From Sphagnum magellanicum (lineage: Eukaryota; Streptophyta; Sphagnopsida; Sphagnales; Sphagnaceae): DNA of 64,000 bases. Below are positions 48,444 to 59,402 of this stretch, one piece after another. Below the pieces are notes generated by a model. It made no database searches and had not been told where the DNA came from. It worked only from the letters and a program-made list of their open reading frames with translations. The stretch lies in assembly GCA_021904315.1 (NCBI GenBank), contig CM038912.1, forward strand, positions 1,488,001 through 1,552,000. The letters are read 5' to 3'. How positions within the stretch are numbered: the stretch's first letter is position 1; each line of letters begins with the position of its first letter. The translations under genes were made by a program, and so were the position numbers.

Positions 48444-48807
48444 TATGACCAATTTTGTCAATTTGCATATGCTTGGGTTGGGTTTATGTTTGGTGGGCAT
48501 CACTCAGCTTTCCATATCTATTATGCATGCCCGTCTAAAAAAAAAATGTCTCATGTTGATGCCCAATGAGCTTATGACCAATTTTGTCAATGCACATGCC
48601 CGGGTTTATGTCTGATGGGCATCATCCTTTTCCATATCTATTATGCATGCTCATCTGAAAAAAAAACATGTCCTATGTCTATGCCCAGCGGGCTTCAATT
48701 TGTCAAAAATACATTTATGCCCAGGCCCGCCAGCTTTCACATATGATTTTTTTGATTCATACCCTGCCCGTAGGGTATTTCTGAAAGTAGATACCCGCCC
48801 AACACTG
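48444..48807. repeat. Tandem 129 bp duplication and hAT-like terminal region
   Basis: TATGACCAATTTTGTCAAT starts at 48444 and again at 48573, and both units end in ATATCTATTATGCATGC and an A-rich run. Towards the right, GCCCG, CGGGC, GCCCGCC and ACCCGCCC words pile up and the segment ends CCCGCCCAACACTG at 48807, i.e. CAGTGTTGGGCGGG on the minus strand. GCCCG-rich subterminal arrays and a CAGTG end are common in plant hAT elements. Confidence 0.5.
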
Positions 48808-49148
48808 GTAGACACCTAATTTTTTGGACTTCCAGGTGGCAGTTTGCCAAGGTGCCCACTACAGTGTGAAAGTTTTCAGAGACATGGAAACCCACTTCCT
48901 TTATTTAACCATATCAAAATAATTCTGCAATACTGTGTTCGTAGACTTCATTGGAAATCACCCTCCGCGTGGTAATAAAGGTCCAACGCGTGTATGAGGC
49001 AAGCTTGCGAAATGTAACTGCCGCATTCAGCAGCACCCACTAGCACACCACGAAGGATGGATGATAAGTGGTCAGGAAACAGTCTTCTGTTGGGTTCCAG
49101 TTCACTAGCTAACCATGGTGGTCACCTCAGTTGCTTTTTTTCCCCCTA

Positions 49149-49198
49149 CTACCTACTAATAACAACATTAGAAGCAGGTTGTTAATAGGTAGGTAATG
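49149..49198. repeat. Imperfect hairpin
   Basis: TACCTACTAATAACAAC and, after a short loop, GTTGTTAATAGGTAGGTA are imperfect inverted copies. Confidence 0.5.
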
Positions 49199-49935
49199 AT
49201 AGCAGCCCTCACCTTTGCAAACCATCTACTTACCTAGTAGTTACCTATTTTCCTACCTATCTACCAATATATGGGACCTATTTTCCTGCAGAATTGGGTT
49301 ACCAATGTGAAACCAAATATTAACTCAGTTGATGTTCATCCACAAGTGAGTAAAAACAAGCATCCAGTGGATGGTGCGCGGGTGGGTACTGGTTCACTGT
49401 GGCGCAAACAAACGTTTTAAGTTTTAGCAGTTTTGTAACACACAAGTAAGAAGTGAAAGTGGAAAAAAAGTAATACAAGTACATATAAGTCCTTTTAAGA
49501 TTAGTTGTCAACATCTAATTTAGTAATGTCCTTTTACTTCAACAAAGCAACTTTTGTTAAGTAAACCAACCCAAGCCTTCAAACTCAGAAGTTTCCAATG
49601 TCTTTTGTGCAAGCTGTGCTCTTGACTGCCACACAAAAAGCAAGTGAGAAATTTATTAGAATAATACCCAACTCATCGACACTGTAAGCAATAATAATAA
49701 TTAATAAAGTTCTTTTTTGGGGGAAGTTGGTGCCAGTCAGTGGAGTGCAAGGGATTACTTAGCCTCACTCCTACAGAACCGACTTAGCTATTCCAAAAAA
49801 AAAATTCAATTCACAGCCAAAAAAATAGGGGCTGTTACTAGTAGAGATCATTAAATAAATGCTTTAAATTTATTGCCTCAATTGATATAATGAATGAGTA
49901 AGGAGCATCAAATCCAGAGCCTGGATATTATTTTT

Positions 49936-52005
49936 TTAACATCTCTTCAACTCCCAGGCTGATTGTTTGCACCATGATTCTGTAATTCCATTGCTTGAGT
50001 GAGAATTAGTGATTGCAAAAAAAGGCACAACAATCCAAAAGAGGAGAGTAAGCATGGACAGGATTTCGTAAGGGAGGACTGTCCACGACCACTTTGGTAA
50101 GCCGTCTTCGGGTGTGAACTGGGGCACGCCGTTGGCGTCGTAGCGGAGGAAGGACTTGCGTTGCTTGGCTCTGATGTCGCGTCCCGGAGACAAAATGTAC
50201 ACCACTGGTACTAACATGTGTGCAGCAGTGCTGATGAAGAAGATTGCCAAGCCAATGACTAGGAATTTCTCGGAACGGTTTGCTGAGATTTCGCTTGCAT
50301 GGTAGAATCGAGCCAAGAGAACACCCAAACTCATGATCACGTACATCAGATGGAATCTCACTAGCTTCAGTTGACTGGAATATAATTCCTTCAGATAGCT
50401 GATCCAGTTGGGTTTGTGAGAGCTGCCGGCGGATTTGAATCCAGCTGCACTTGCTGCTGCACTACTGTCAATGTTGCTGGTGGGTACAAATGAGAAGGAA
50501 GCGTTGAAATTGAAGATTGAGTTTACACACGCTTGCATGTAGTATGGTGTCATCCACCAGAACATGGACTCGTCGCGGTTGCGCATTTGAATGGACTGCG
50601 ACATGTTGGACCAAAGACAAATGAATGTGATTCTTGATGCAATCAAGTGCATTGCTAAACACCCAACTAACTGCAGAGCTTCTTGATCCGTCCCCACTGA
50701 CAACTTCAAGTTGAAAGCTAGACATGCAAGTAAGACAGTCGCAAGAATGGCGTTGTTGAATGCTATGAAGTAGAATGCGGTGTGGTGAAAGTAGAGTACT
50801 TTCTGCACGAAGTTGAGTTTGCTATTCTTGCCGAGACAGGTTTTCCAAGAAGCGGCAAACTGCTGCATTGCTCCTGTGGCCCACCTCATCCTCTGTTTGA
50901 CGAACCCTTCGAAAGTCCAAGGGGTGAGACCAAATTGTAGCTTCTCATTGATGTACACAGACTTGTAGCCCTGGTTGAACAACATGTACGCGGTCATTGT
51001 GTCTTCCGTGATGGATTGTGGCTGGAAACCACCAATTTCGTCCAAGCATTTACGCCTGAAGAGCGCACCTGTGCCCACACAGGTGCTGGTTCCCAAACTG
51101 TCCCGATGAAATAACACCCTATTGTATCCCAACATGCAAGAGTCATGCAACGGATCGCCAATGGGTAGATTGTAGAATGATTGTGGTACCTGCACAAATG
51201 CCACATCCGGCGCATCCATGATGTGCGGCAACGTTCGCCGGAGAAAAGAAGACTGCAGGATCATGTCCGTATCCATGATCACAACATATTCCGCATTCGA
51301 ATGCTTGAGGCCATTATTCATGTTACCGCATTTGAAGTGATTTGGCACACCTTTGACTTTGATGCGACGAATGTACTCGAGTTTTCCCGCGGCAGTCTCG
51401 ACTCGCAATGCCTTACAAAAAGCTCGAAGCTCATCGTCAGCGCCATCGTCCAACACAAAAACCTTGAAACGATCTTGTGGGTAGTCTAAAGCCAAAGCTG
51501 CCTTCACACTCTCGATAGGTACATCTGTGGGCTCTTTGCAGCAGGGAATGAATACGTCCACCGTCGGACACTCCTCATTACTCCTAGTTGTGATATCAAG
51601 CAATCCAAGCTGAGGCCGCCTGCTGGGTGGCAAAAGATTGTCAACCGTAGTCAAGAGGGTACAGAAAAGGTAGAGACATTCACAGAACAAAACGAACAAC
51701 AACCAAGGTCGGGACAAAACTTCAATGGGATATTTTGCGTAGAGGTAGAATTTAAAAACAAGGTAGTAAATTTGCAAAGCGACGGAGATGATAGTCAAGA
51801 AGCTGCACAACAGATAGTGCTTGAACAGCGCCGCCTGTAGTGAAGTTGCAGACGACACACTAGTACACTTTGGTATACTATTCAGTTCCTTACTGCAACA
51901 ATCAATCCCATCGAATCTAGTGGAGTATATGAGTCCATTACACTCATCATCCTCGTTCTTGACTGCTTCATACTGGACATCTAATCTGGGCTGCAATGAC
52001 CCCAT
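49936..52005 (-). CDS. Family-2 glycosyltransferase, arabinoglucan synthase-like (cellulose synthase superfamily, non-CesA)
   Basis: Single-exon protein of 689 residues starting at ATG 52005; the frame extends two codons further to a TTG that plants would not use. Two membrane helices (about 64-88, 101-123) precede the cytosolic GT-A domain: FIPCCKEP near 154, LDDG (Asp 186/187), DTD (245-247), the acceptor-site TED (333-335) and QRMRW (QxxRW, 371-375). About six more helices follow (401-433, 445-466, 551-568, 580-604, 642-664). This is the layout of processive beta-glycan synthases using UDP-sugars. It lacks the RING finger, the plant-conserved and the class-specific regions of CesA. It resembles the moss Physcomitrella arabinoglucan synthase and ascomycete mixed-linkage glucan synthases (from memory of those families). 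All catalytic residues are present, so it is probably active in wall polysaccharide synthesis. The product is inferred, not shown. Confidence 0.9.
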   Translation of the reverse strand: MGSLQPRLDVQYEAVKNEDDECNGLIYSTRFDGIDCCSKELNSIPKCTSVSSATSLQAALFKHYLLCSFLTIISVALQIYYLVFKFYLYAKYPIEVLSRPWLLFVLFCECLYLFCTLLTTVDNLLPPSRRPQLGLLDITTRSNEECPTVDVFIPCCKEPTDVPIESVKAALALDYPQDRFKVFVLDDGADDELRAFCKALRVETAAGKLEYIRRIKVKGVPNHFKCGNMNNGLKHSNAEYVVIMDTDMILQSSFLRRTLPHIMDAPDVAFVQVPQSFYNLPIGDPLHDSCMLGYNRVLFHRDSLGTSTCVGTGALFRRKCLDEIGGFQPQSITEDTMTAYMLFNQGYKSVYINEKLQFGLTPWTFEGFVKQRMRWATGAMQQFAASWKTCLGKNSKLNFVQKVLYFHHTAFYFIAFNNAILATVLLACLAFNLKLSVGTDQEALQLVGCLAMHLIASRITFICLWSNMSQSIQMRNRDESMFWWMTPYYMQACVNSIFNFNASFSFVPTSNIDSSAAASAAGFKSAGSSHKPNWISYLKELYSSQLKLVRFHLMYVIMSLGVLLARFYHASEISANRSEKFLVIGLAIFFISTAAHMLVPVVYILSPGRDIRAKQRKSFLRYDANGVPQFTPEDGLPKWSWTVLPYEILSMLTLLFWIVVPFFAITNSHSSNGITESWCKQSAWELKRC

Positions 52006-52151
52006 CTTCAAATCTCGAGTACTGAGCTACTGAAATCAAAAACCAGGATCCTCTCAGTTAGATTTTGCCACTGAACTCTTCTTTGGCTGAATGCAAATTA
52101 CCCACTGCCATGAATGAATCAACAGAGGATCTAAGTTTCTCTCACAATAAC

Positions 52152-52176
52152 AATATCATCATCATCATCATCATCA
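52152..52176. repeat. ATC/GAT trinucleotide repeat upstream of the glycosyltransferase
   Basis: About eight ATC units on the plus strand (GAT on the gene strand), about 150 bases before the ATG, probably in the 5' untranslated region or a 5'UTR intron. An acceptor-like TGATTTCAG lies about 20 bases upstream of the ATG. Confidence 0.7.
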
Positions 52177-52529
52177 GCAACTCATGAATTTGCAATTACC
52201 GCGACATAAGATGTATCATAACATCCTATTTCTTCCTTATATGCAACAGCAATTTTCACTCTAGAAAATATACTCAAATTTACTGACAAAGCTGATCAGT
52301 GCACAAATCTTCTCATCACACAAAACTTGGGATTTCTCAAGTATCCACACTCCAAAGAAACACAATCATGAAGTACTCCAAGATCTCACTCGAGAGAAAG
52401 AAGAGAACACAGAAAGAAAGAAGGCCTGTGCACATGAGTTATGGAAAAAAGCCTCTGGCGAACGCCAATATCTTTGATGCTCTTTTTTCAGCTGGCGATA
52501 GCCTTTTTTTTTTCTTTTCCTTTACTGGC

Positions 52530-52541
52530 TATATATATAGT
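52530..52541 (-). promoter_or_regulatory. Candidate TATA box for the glycosyltransferase
   Basis: Gene strand reads ACTATATATATAGCC, about 530 bases before the ATG and just upstream of a pyrimidine-rich leader (CTTTCTTTCTGTG and similar, 52390-52425). The distance fits a long leader or one containing an intron. Confidence 0.35.
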
Positions 52542-52609
52542 CAAAATGCTGCATCAAAAAAATTGCAAGTGCTAAAATCAAGGGCTTTGAAAGATTTTCA
52601 ATAGCCATA

Positions 52610-54045
52610 ATTAGAATTTTTTTATATAAAAAACTCGCCATATTTTTATACCAGGTTCAAGTCCGTAGCCAAATATATAGGGAGATGTTTTCTTTTTTTA
52701 TAAAATTCATATTTAGCTTGTAGCCAAATGTGGCTAAATCTTCCTATTTGGATCATCGCCACTTTTGACTACATCATGCATCATGCTAAATATCATGCAT
52801 CATGCTATTCAGCCCAAAGCCTGCTGTTGCCCTCCACTTGATTCAAAAGATTAAGTCAAATTTTGGGGGTGGGGGAGTAAAGCACGAATACGAAATTTCC
52901 ATAAATAAAAATAAAATTTTTAACGAATTTGACATTGGAGAAATAATTATATATTTATGGATTTATTTTTCATTCCCCTTCATCACTGATTATTCACTCA
53001 AAACAAAAGCCCCATTTTAAGGGTTCAAGGTATATTTAGGGTTTAATTGTGGACTGTATACATATTTGTATGCAATGTACTATGGGTGGTTTCGAGTACT
53101 GTAGTTCATGGCTGACTTTGGCATAAATTAAGTTATTTTTTGATTTGTCAAAAAAATTAGATATTGGACACTTGTGTGCTGAACTTGCCCAGGTACTATG
53201 GTATGTGCCAAATATGTGTTCTGAAAACAACCTGCTACTTATGTACTTGGTGAGCTTGCCTTTGCATACCACATTGACTCCAACTTACAAGCTTTTGAAC
53301 TCAACATTCTATTTTAACTTAACCCCATTTGAACTTAACATTCTATTTTTCCTAAACAACATAAGCAAATTATTGTGCAGGGTTTGTCTGAGAATATACA
53401 TTAATTAGTTTTTGTCTTAAGTATTGGTACACTAAAAATGAAGACTCATAACCGCCTCGCCAATCTCATAACAAGACTTGATTTGGGTAAAAGCTGCAAG
53501 AAATTATGTTGCAGCTTGCCTAGTATTGAGTGCTGCCAAAACCTGAGCACAATTGTAGCACCCAACTTGGGAATTGTGTTTTTCACATGCTCTCTCTCTC
53601 TACACTTGTAATTTTGTTGTGCTTGTTTTAATAGAAACGAGGCATGTGGTCTGACGTCCTGTGTGGCCATGTCACCTTGGGTTAACCAGCACACACTCTT
53701 CTGGTACCATGGTGAAAAGCCCTCAAAGTTCAATTAATTTGCTTCTAAAATATTATAAATATTCCATGCTTGAACTAAATTAGGGCCTCTGAGTCCAAAT
53801 CTAACATTTCTTGGGTTTAATATGTGCCACTAAATAGGCCTGACTCAAGAAAGTGAAGGTAAGGTACTACCAGTGTATAGGTGCTGGTTCACTCTGGCCG
53901 TCCAGTGTCCACCTTCCAAATAATAACAGTAGGTGTAATTTGTAATTTATTTATTTTTCCTTGAAGATTTAATGTTTAAATACATCCATATTTAACATGT
54001 TAAGAAATGGGTTACACTGATAGGTGTCAAAAAAAATTCATCCTA
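52610..54045. other. Intergenic region, no gene seen
   Basis: AT-rich. Only a short CT microsatellite (53590-53602) stands out. Open frames here are short and without recognised motifs. Confidence 0.5.
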
Positions 54046-54048
54046 TTA

Positions 54049-54985
54049 AGACTAGTCAATTTGGAGCCACTATTGCAATTAGGATGCTTTTTTGACTTGT
54101 AAAGTAAAAGATTATTTGTCTGGTCATTTTGACTAATAAAAATAGTGGACTATTTGACTATTTGAAACTTTACTTAAACTTTTTTTTATATTATTATTTT
54201 TAAAATATGTTTTAATTAATTAGGTCATAAAAAGGTAAGTAGGTAGGTCAGGTGATAAACATATTTTAACCTAACTTATCTAGTTTAACTATTTAGTTCT
54301 TTTAATCTAGTCTACCTACTTTAGTTTTTTAAGCATGCGTATGGGTTACAAGTATAAGGAATTGAACCCCTTGTCTTCACAATGAAAAGTTGAGTCCTTA
54401 TCAATGGACTACACTTTCAAAAATTGAATATTTTTGTTAAATTTTTTATATCACATATTTATTTCAGATTATGTATATAAAAAAATAAAAAAGTTAAGTA
54501 ATTAGTAAGTAGGTTGAAAATAGGTTAGTATGTAGGTTACAAGATGATAGGTAGGTAGGTAGGTAGGCCTTAGTTACCTATTTATTTAAATCTACCTACC
54601 TAACCTAGGTAATAATTAGTTTAGTAGGTACTAACATAGGTACATAAGTAGACCTAAACAATTTACCGAGCTTAGGTAATAACTAATTAGCTTGGCATAT
54701 TAACTAACATAAGATGTTCAATTTGATTAACTAATCATTGGTCATTTTGATTAAGCATGTCACTTTGCTTTGTCCAATTTGATTAAATGTCTCACTTGAA
54801 TAAAAACTGTTGACAATTTTGACCAACTTGGTCAAATTTTTGACTAAATGTTCACTTTGAAATATAGTCAAATAAGCCATTCTAATCAACTTCCTTAATC
54901 AAAAAATATACATGTCATTTACACCACATGCCTTTAGTCAAAATGGACATGTTCATTAGTCAACTTGGACAAAACAGTCAACTTG
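54049..54985. mobile_element. TAGG-rich repeat with tRNA-like module, short full-length copy
   Basis: Starts like the 1657 insert (TAGTCAATTTGGAGCC, then TTGCAATTAGGATGC, TGGTCATTTTGACTA) and ends in the same GGTCAA / AGTCAACTTG-rich text as 5100-5339 (AGTCAAAATGGACATG is shared). The interior has AGGTAGGTAGGTAGG runs and the tRNA-like module. At about 0.93 kb it is a quarter of the size of the insert in gypsy copy A. The terminal inverted repeats are weak here. Confidence 0.5.
54343..54416 (-). other. tRNA-like module, copy 3 (best preserved)
   Basis: Minus strand: A-box-like TGTAGTCCATTGATAAGGA (54413-54395), about 25 bases later GGGGTTCAATTCC (54370-54358), one base from the B-box consensus GGTTCGANTCC. 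The spacing and the bases around it match the heads of plant tRNA-derived SINEs. No anticodon arm or acceptor stem was found. Confidence 0.55.
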
Positions 54986-54999
54986 AAAAATCATGAATT

Positions 55000-55925
55000 G
55001 TAGTAATGAATGTGGCCAAAAATATATATCAGGATTTTTTAAAATATTAAAAAAACCAAAATTAGTTAAAATTTCTTTTATAAATGATTGCCACTTTACT
55101 TACATTGAAAGAAAATTAACATTGGTTCACATTACCTAAACATCATGTTTTTAGGTGTGCTTTTCAATAATGGGCCACACATATTGAGAAGATGAATAGA
55201 AAGCATTAACACTTTAAATTATGTATAAATTCTTTCTTTACATCCCCAAATTTGGTGTGGAAATACTACCTTGTTGTGGAAAATATACATTTTTGATGAT
55301 CTATTTGTGAATAACCAATAGTCAATTTCCAAATTACAAGTAAAATGGTGAACTTTGCAATAGGTCACTTTTAAAAGCCCAATTATAGTAAGAAACCAAC
55401 TAACCATAAATACATAAGGAATATATATTAAAAAATGTTTGATTCACAAAATATCTATCTATTAAGGGAGCTAATTTGTTTCTTTTGTTTGTTTATCATG
55501 TGCAAATCTCCCAAACAATGGTGTTCCCCACCATGCACATAGTACCAATGGAAAACCCAAATGAATAGGGGTGCACTAAGCTAGTTTTAGAATTTATTTA
55601 AATCTATGGTGCAAAAGTTATGGAATATTGAACAATGTTTTCATTGAAATCCAATAAAATCAAAAATAATGATTTTAAGGATATCAATGCACACATATTG
55701 TGACAAAATACTCAATGAGTAGGATTTTATGGAGGTGATTCATGTTTTTTAGACCTAAGGTGTTGGAGATATTGAATTTTAAATATTTTTTGTCATGGAT
55801 AAAAACATCTTTGGGTGTTACCACTAGAATGTCACACTTTCATTTGATTAACTAACCCATTAATATTTATTTTGATACACAAAACATTTCAATAAGGATT
55901 TTCATTAAAAAACTTTGGTGGGTAC
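55000..55925. other. AT-rich stretch, no gene seen
   Basis: No reading frame, element end or RNA signal could be supported. Confidence 0.45.
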
Positions 55926-55929
55926 ATTT

Positions 55930-56440
55930 ACCAAGTTGTATAGAATTTGAAATTTCAAAAGGATAAAAAATATTTCAAAATATTTTGATGTTCCTAATCA
56001 TTACATTTATGAAACATTTTAGGAATGTAATAATGTTTACTATCCTTGAACTTTTTGGTTAGGAACACAAGTTTGAAACATGTTTTGATTCTTTTATTAT
56101 GATATAATTTTCTAAAGTACCTTTGATGACATTCTATTTGATTTTTAAATATTAATCTATAAGGTATAATTTAACTATGAAGTTCCAAAATTTGAATGCA
56201 TGATTCTAAAAAGTGTTATTACAATTAAATGAAATTTCCTTAATAATTCCCATCATTTTTGGCCATAATATATTTTGATATGCAATGGATAAACATGAAA
56301 AAAAAACTTTATAATTGTTAAATTTTTTAAAAAGGTGTTAGGAATATTATTTAATTAGTTTTACTACTCACTGAATTCCTTGAGGTGGTTCCTAATGTTA
56401 CCATGTCCCAAGGATGCTTTTACCTTCAATGGAAATTCAA
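55930..56440 (-). repeat. Inverted dispersed copy of the 40 kb repeat, single unit
   Basis: Matches the reverse complement of about 39990-40900, including GATGTTCCTAATCATTACAT, ACTTTTTGGTTAGGAACA, a single unit of the 170 bp repeat (about 56180-56340) and GAGGTGGTTCCTAATG. It shows the unit was single before it was multiplied at 40108-40620. Confidence 0.65.
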
Positions 56441-57640
56441 CTATTAAACTGCAAAAATTGATTTGAAAGGAAAAATTATTTGGATAATGATTTCATGCTT
56501 GGACCTATAACATAAGTCACACTTGTTAAAGTTTAAATATGCAAAAAAATGCACATATAAGTTAATGAGAAATGTGTAAGAAAGTTAAAGCCTTGAAACA
56601 CATACATCACTAGCATACTATTCAAATGTTCAATTATAGACAAGTCAAATCACAAGTTGTTTCAAGGCAAAAACATGGTAACATAGATAAGAAATTTGTC
56701 TACCCAAAATTCAATTTACAATCTCTTAGGTGGATCAAGCTTTAATAACCTTATTTTAATTTTTCACTAGTGATATTTAAACTTAAATTTTTTTGAAACT
56801 GAAATTAAGTGTTTTTAGTCATTAGAAGTGAGGAAAAAATTGCCAAATTCATATATGCAATTTTCATTATGTTGCTAAACATATAGAACAATGATTAAAG
56901 ATTTGTAATTTATTATGGTTTTTTGTTGGATTTGAAAAACTTTCCTAGGGATGACTAATTTTTTTACATCTTCCAATGAATGATTGCCATTTTAACTACA
57001 AAAACATTCCTAAAAAACACTAGGCCTTAAGGTCAAAGAACGATAAATTGTAACCCAAATTCACCTTGTCTACTTGCAATGCAATCAATCAAAAGTAGCA
57101 TGAAAACCCATCATAAAAATAATTGTACATTGAATGTTTTCATTTGAATAACCAAAAACAAGATAGTTCTTCATTATTTTGCATTCAATTTCAATTTCCA
57201 ACTTATTTTAATATGTATTTTACCTACTTGTTTCAAATGCAATTAGTTTTGTAATGTGGGTTGATGTAAAATACATGTAAATTAAAGAGAAAGTAGGTGC
57301 GAAAAAATAAAAATTTGATTTTTAAAAATCTTAAGACCAAAAATATAATGATCTTTACATCCTAACTTAATAAACACATATTCAATTCAATATTTTGTGT
57401 TTACCCACAAACACTAGAATTTTTTTAAAAATCTATGATTCCATATATGATTGATTTTGTAGTCATACTGGACATTATATGACTAAAGGCCCTTAGTTGT
57501 AATGGATGAATAACAAAGGACAAGCAATCATTTAATATTTGATGTGGCATTTTTCATCCTATAATCATCAAGTCATAGAGGACTAGCCATATATAATGTT
57601 GAGATGTCATATAATGAATGATTATAATATGATTGCCAAA
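56441..57640. other. AT-rich stretch, no gene seen
   Basis: Nothing beyond AT-rich text. Confidence 0.45.
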
Positions 57641-57872
57641 CATTAAACCCTTTGACTATTCAAATTTATATTTAGATTAAATTTTTTTTTTTGGATTATT
57701 ATTTTTAAATATATTCAATAGGTAGGTAGGTAGGTCGAAAAAAACAAGTAGGTAGGTAATAGCTTAATCTACCTAACTTGATATAAATAACCTATGTAAC
57801 CTACCTATGTAACTACTTTAACTACTTTAACTACTTTAACCTATTTACCTTGGCCCTTAAAGAATGCAGATA

Positions 57873-57950
57873 GGTTGCAAGTATTAGGAATTGAACCCTT
57901 CACCTTCACAATAATAAACCAAGTCCTTACCAATGATTATAACATCAAAA
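57873..57950 (-). other. tRNA-like module, copy 4
   Basis: Minus strand: A-box-like GTTATAATCATTGGTAAGGA (57942-57923) and B-box-like AAGGGTTCAATTCC (57900-57887), the latter one base off consensus. Confidence 0.5.
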
Positions 57951-58025
57951 GGTGTCCAATTTTGGTCAAGTTTTTTATTTCACATGTTTATTTCATATCA
58001 TTACAACACTATGATTTAGGTAGTA

Positions 58026-58300
58026 AGTTGTAAGTAGGTTATAAGAAATATGAAATAAAAGGTAGGTAGGTAAGAAAATGGGTCATGTGTGGTTGGGTAA
58101 GCAAATGGGTGGGAGGGTAGGTAGTAGTAGGCAAATAGGTGAGTGGGTGGATAGGTAGGTAAGTAAGTAAGAGGTAAATGGGTAATAGGTAGGCAGGTGG
58201 GTGGGTGGGTGGGTAAATAGGTAGGTAGACAAATGATAAATAAGTGGTTTGATTTGGTGGGTAAGCAAGTAGGTAGGTTGATAAATGGGTGGGTGGTGCG
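58026..58300. repeat. GGTAGG/GGTGGG low-complexity array
   Basis: Degenerate four-base periodicity (GGTA, GGTG, AGTA). Three minus-strand frames stay open here and would code Leu-Pro-Thr-Tyr repeats; this is a result of the simple repeat, not a gene. Confidence 0.8.
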
Positions 58301-59040
58301 TAGTGATGCGCTCCCAACTCCCAAGTTAGCCCCAAGTTGGGCTAAGTCACTCAAGTTGCGGAATTTCTAGGACTTGGGGCACGCTCCTTCCTAACTTCCA
58401 GCACTAAAAGGGGGTGAGAGGGGCGTGTTGAAAGCTTCAGGATAGACTAGGAAGAGGGACAAGCTTACTCAATTATGTGGTCCTGCATCCAAATCCAACC
58501 AACAAGTTGGTTAAAATTCATTCTGCACCCTTTTGGTGTTGGGACAAGCCACAGGCTACCTTGGACTCACTTGACTCACCACGGTGTGAGAAATTCTTGC
58601 ACACCTTCACTATTAAGATATGCACTCACAAAAAAAAACTAGTTGGAAATGGAACTACTATGTAGTTGTAGTTTTAACAAATAAGGCGGTTCAAGGTAAA
58701 TAATGAAATTCACTAAGGATCTAATGCATTGTGTCCAATTTGAAAATACAAAGACATTGTGAGATAATCGTAACTCACCATGATGGAATATGAAGGAACC
58801 GTATGTTGATGTTCAATCCAATGTCACGCTTGATGGTTGGAACCCTTCCGTTCCATTTGTCATAACATCTACATATAACCTCCTAATCTAACATGCATTG
58901 AATTTTTGGAAAGCTAATATAAAAGAAGCCATGTTACAAAATCTCATAAGTTTTTATTTTTTATTTTTATTTTTAGATCAAGAATTAAGCTTGAACTAGA
59001 AACCACTTTGCTTAAATTGAAAGAAAAAACAGACAATTCA

Positions 59041-59402
59041 ACCCCCTCTACTTCCAACAAGTGTAGCTCCCTTATAGCAATTCCGATGATGCTGAATTTT
59101 GAGGAGAACCTTCTTCGCCTCTCAAACTAAGACTGATTTAAATTTGACACAAATCCAACTGTGGATTTGAGAAGAACAATTAATTGAAATAAAAATCCAA
59201 AGGCCTTGTCATGGAAATCCTCCCATGAACTCCACTACAACACCCTTTACTTCCAACTAGTGTAGTTCCCTCACAGCAAACCCGATGATGCTGAAAATTG
59301 GGGAGAACTTTCTACACCTTCCAAACTAAAACCGATTTCATTTTGACACAAATCCAATGATGGATTTAGGGAGAATAACCAATTGAACCAAAAATCCAGA
59401 GG
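59041..59402. repeat. Tandem repeat, 199 bp unit, two copies
   Basis: ACTTCCAACAAGTGTAG at 59050 and ACTTCCAACTAGTGTAG at 59249. Both units continue through CCGATGATGCTGAA, GACACAAATCCAA and end in AAAAATCCA(A/G)AGG. Confidence 0.8.

Larger units (their letters stand above)
57645..58303. mobile_element. TAGG-rich repeat with tRNA-like module, interrupted copy
   Basis: Parallel to 54150-54540 over several hundred bases (TTTGACTATT, TTATTATTTTTAAA, GGTAGGTAGGTAGGTC, then the tRNA-like module and ATTTCACATGTTTATTTCA). It is cut at 58303 by the solo LTR. TAGG-type text resumes at 61765 beyond it. Confidence 0.5.

Noticed and set aside
50994-51489. Other open frames over the glycosyltransferase (both strands)
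   Set aside because: Shadows of the real coding frame, without independent motifs.
49936-52005. Plant cellulose synthase (CesA)
   Set aside because: No N-terminal RING finger, no plant-conserved or class-specific region, far too short; only the shared GT2 motifs match.
52006-52011. Two extra N-terminal codons for the glycosyltransferase (TTG start)
   Set aside because: Plants do not normally start at TTG; the first ATG in frame is at 52005. The same applies to the P450, whose start is 23902 and not 23911.
54343-54416. Genuine tRNA gene
   Set aside because: The A and B boxes are present, but no cloverleaf (acceptor, anticodon stem) could be folded by eye, and there is no terminator run after it.
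58016-58354. Overlapping minus-strand frames coding Leu-Pro-Thr-Tyr repeats
   Set aside because: They are translations of the GGTAGG/GGTGGG simple repeat in all three frames; no gene signal.
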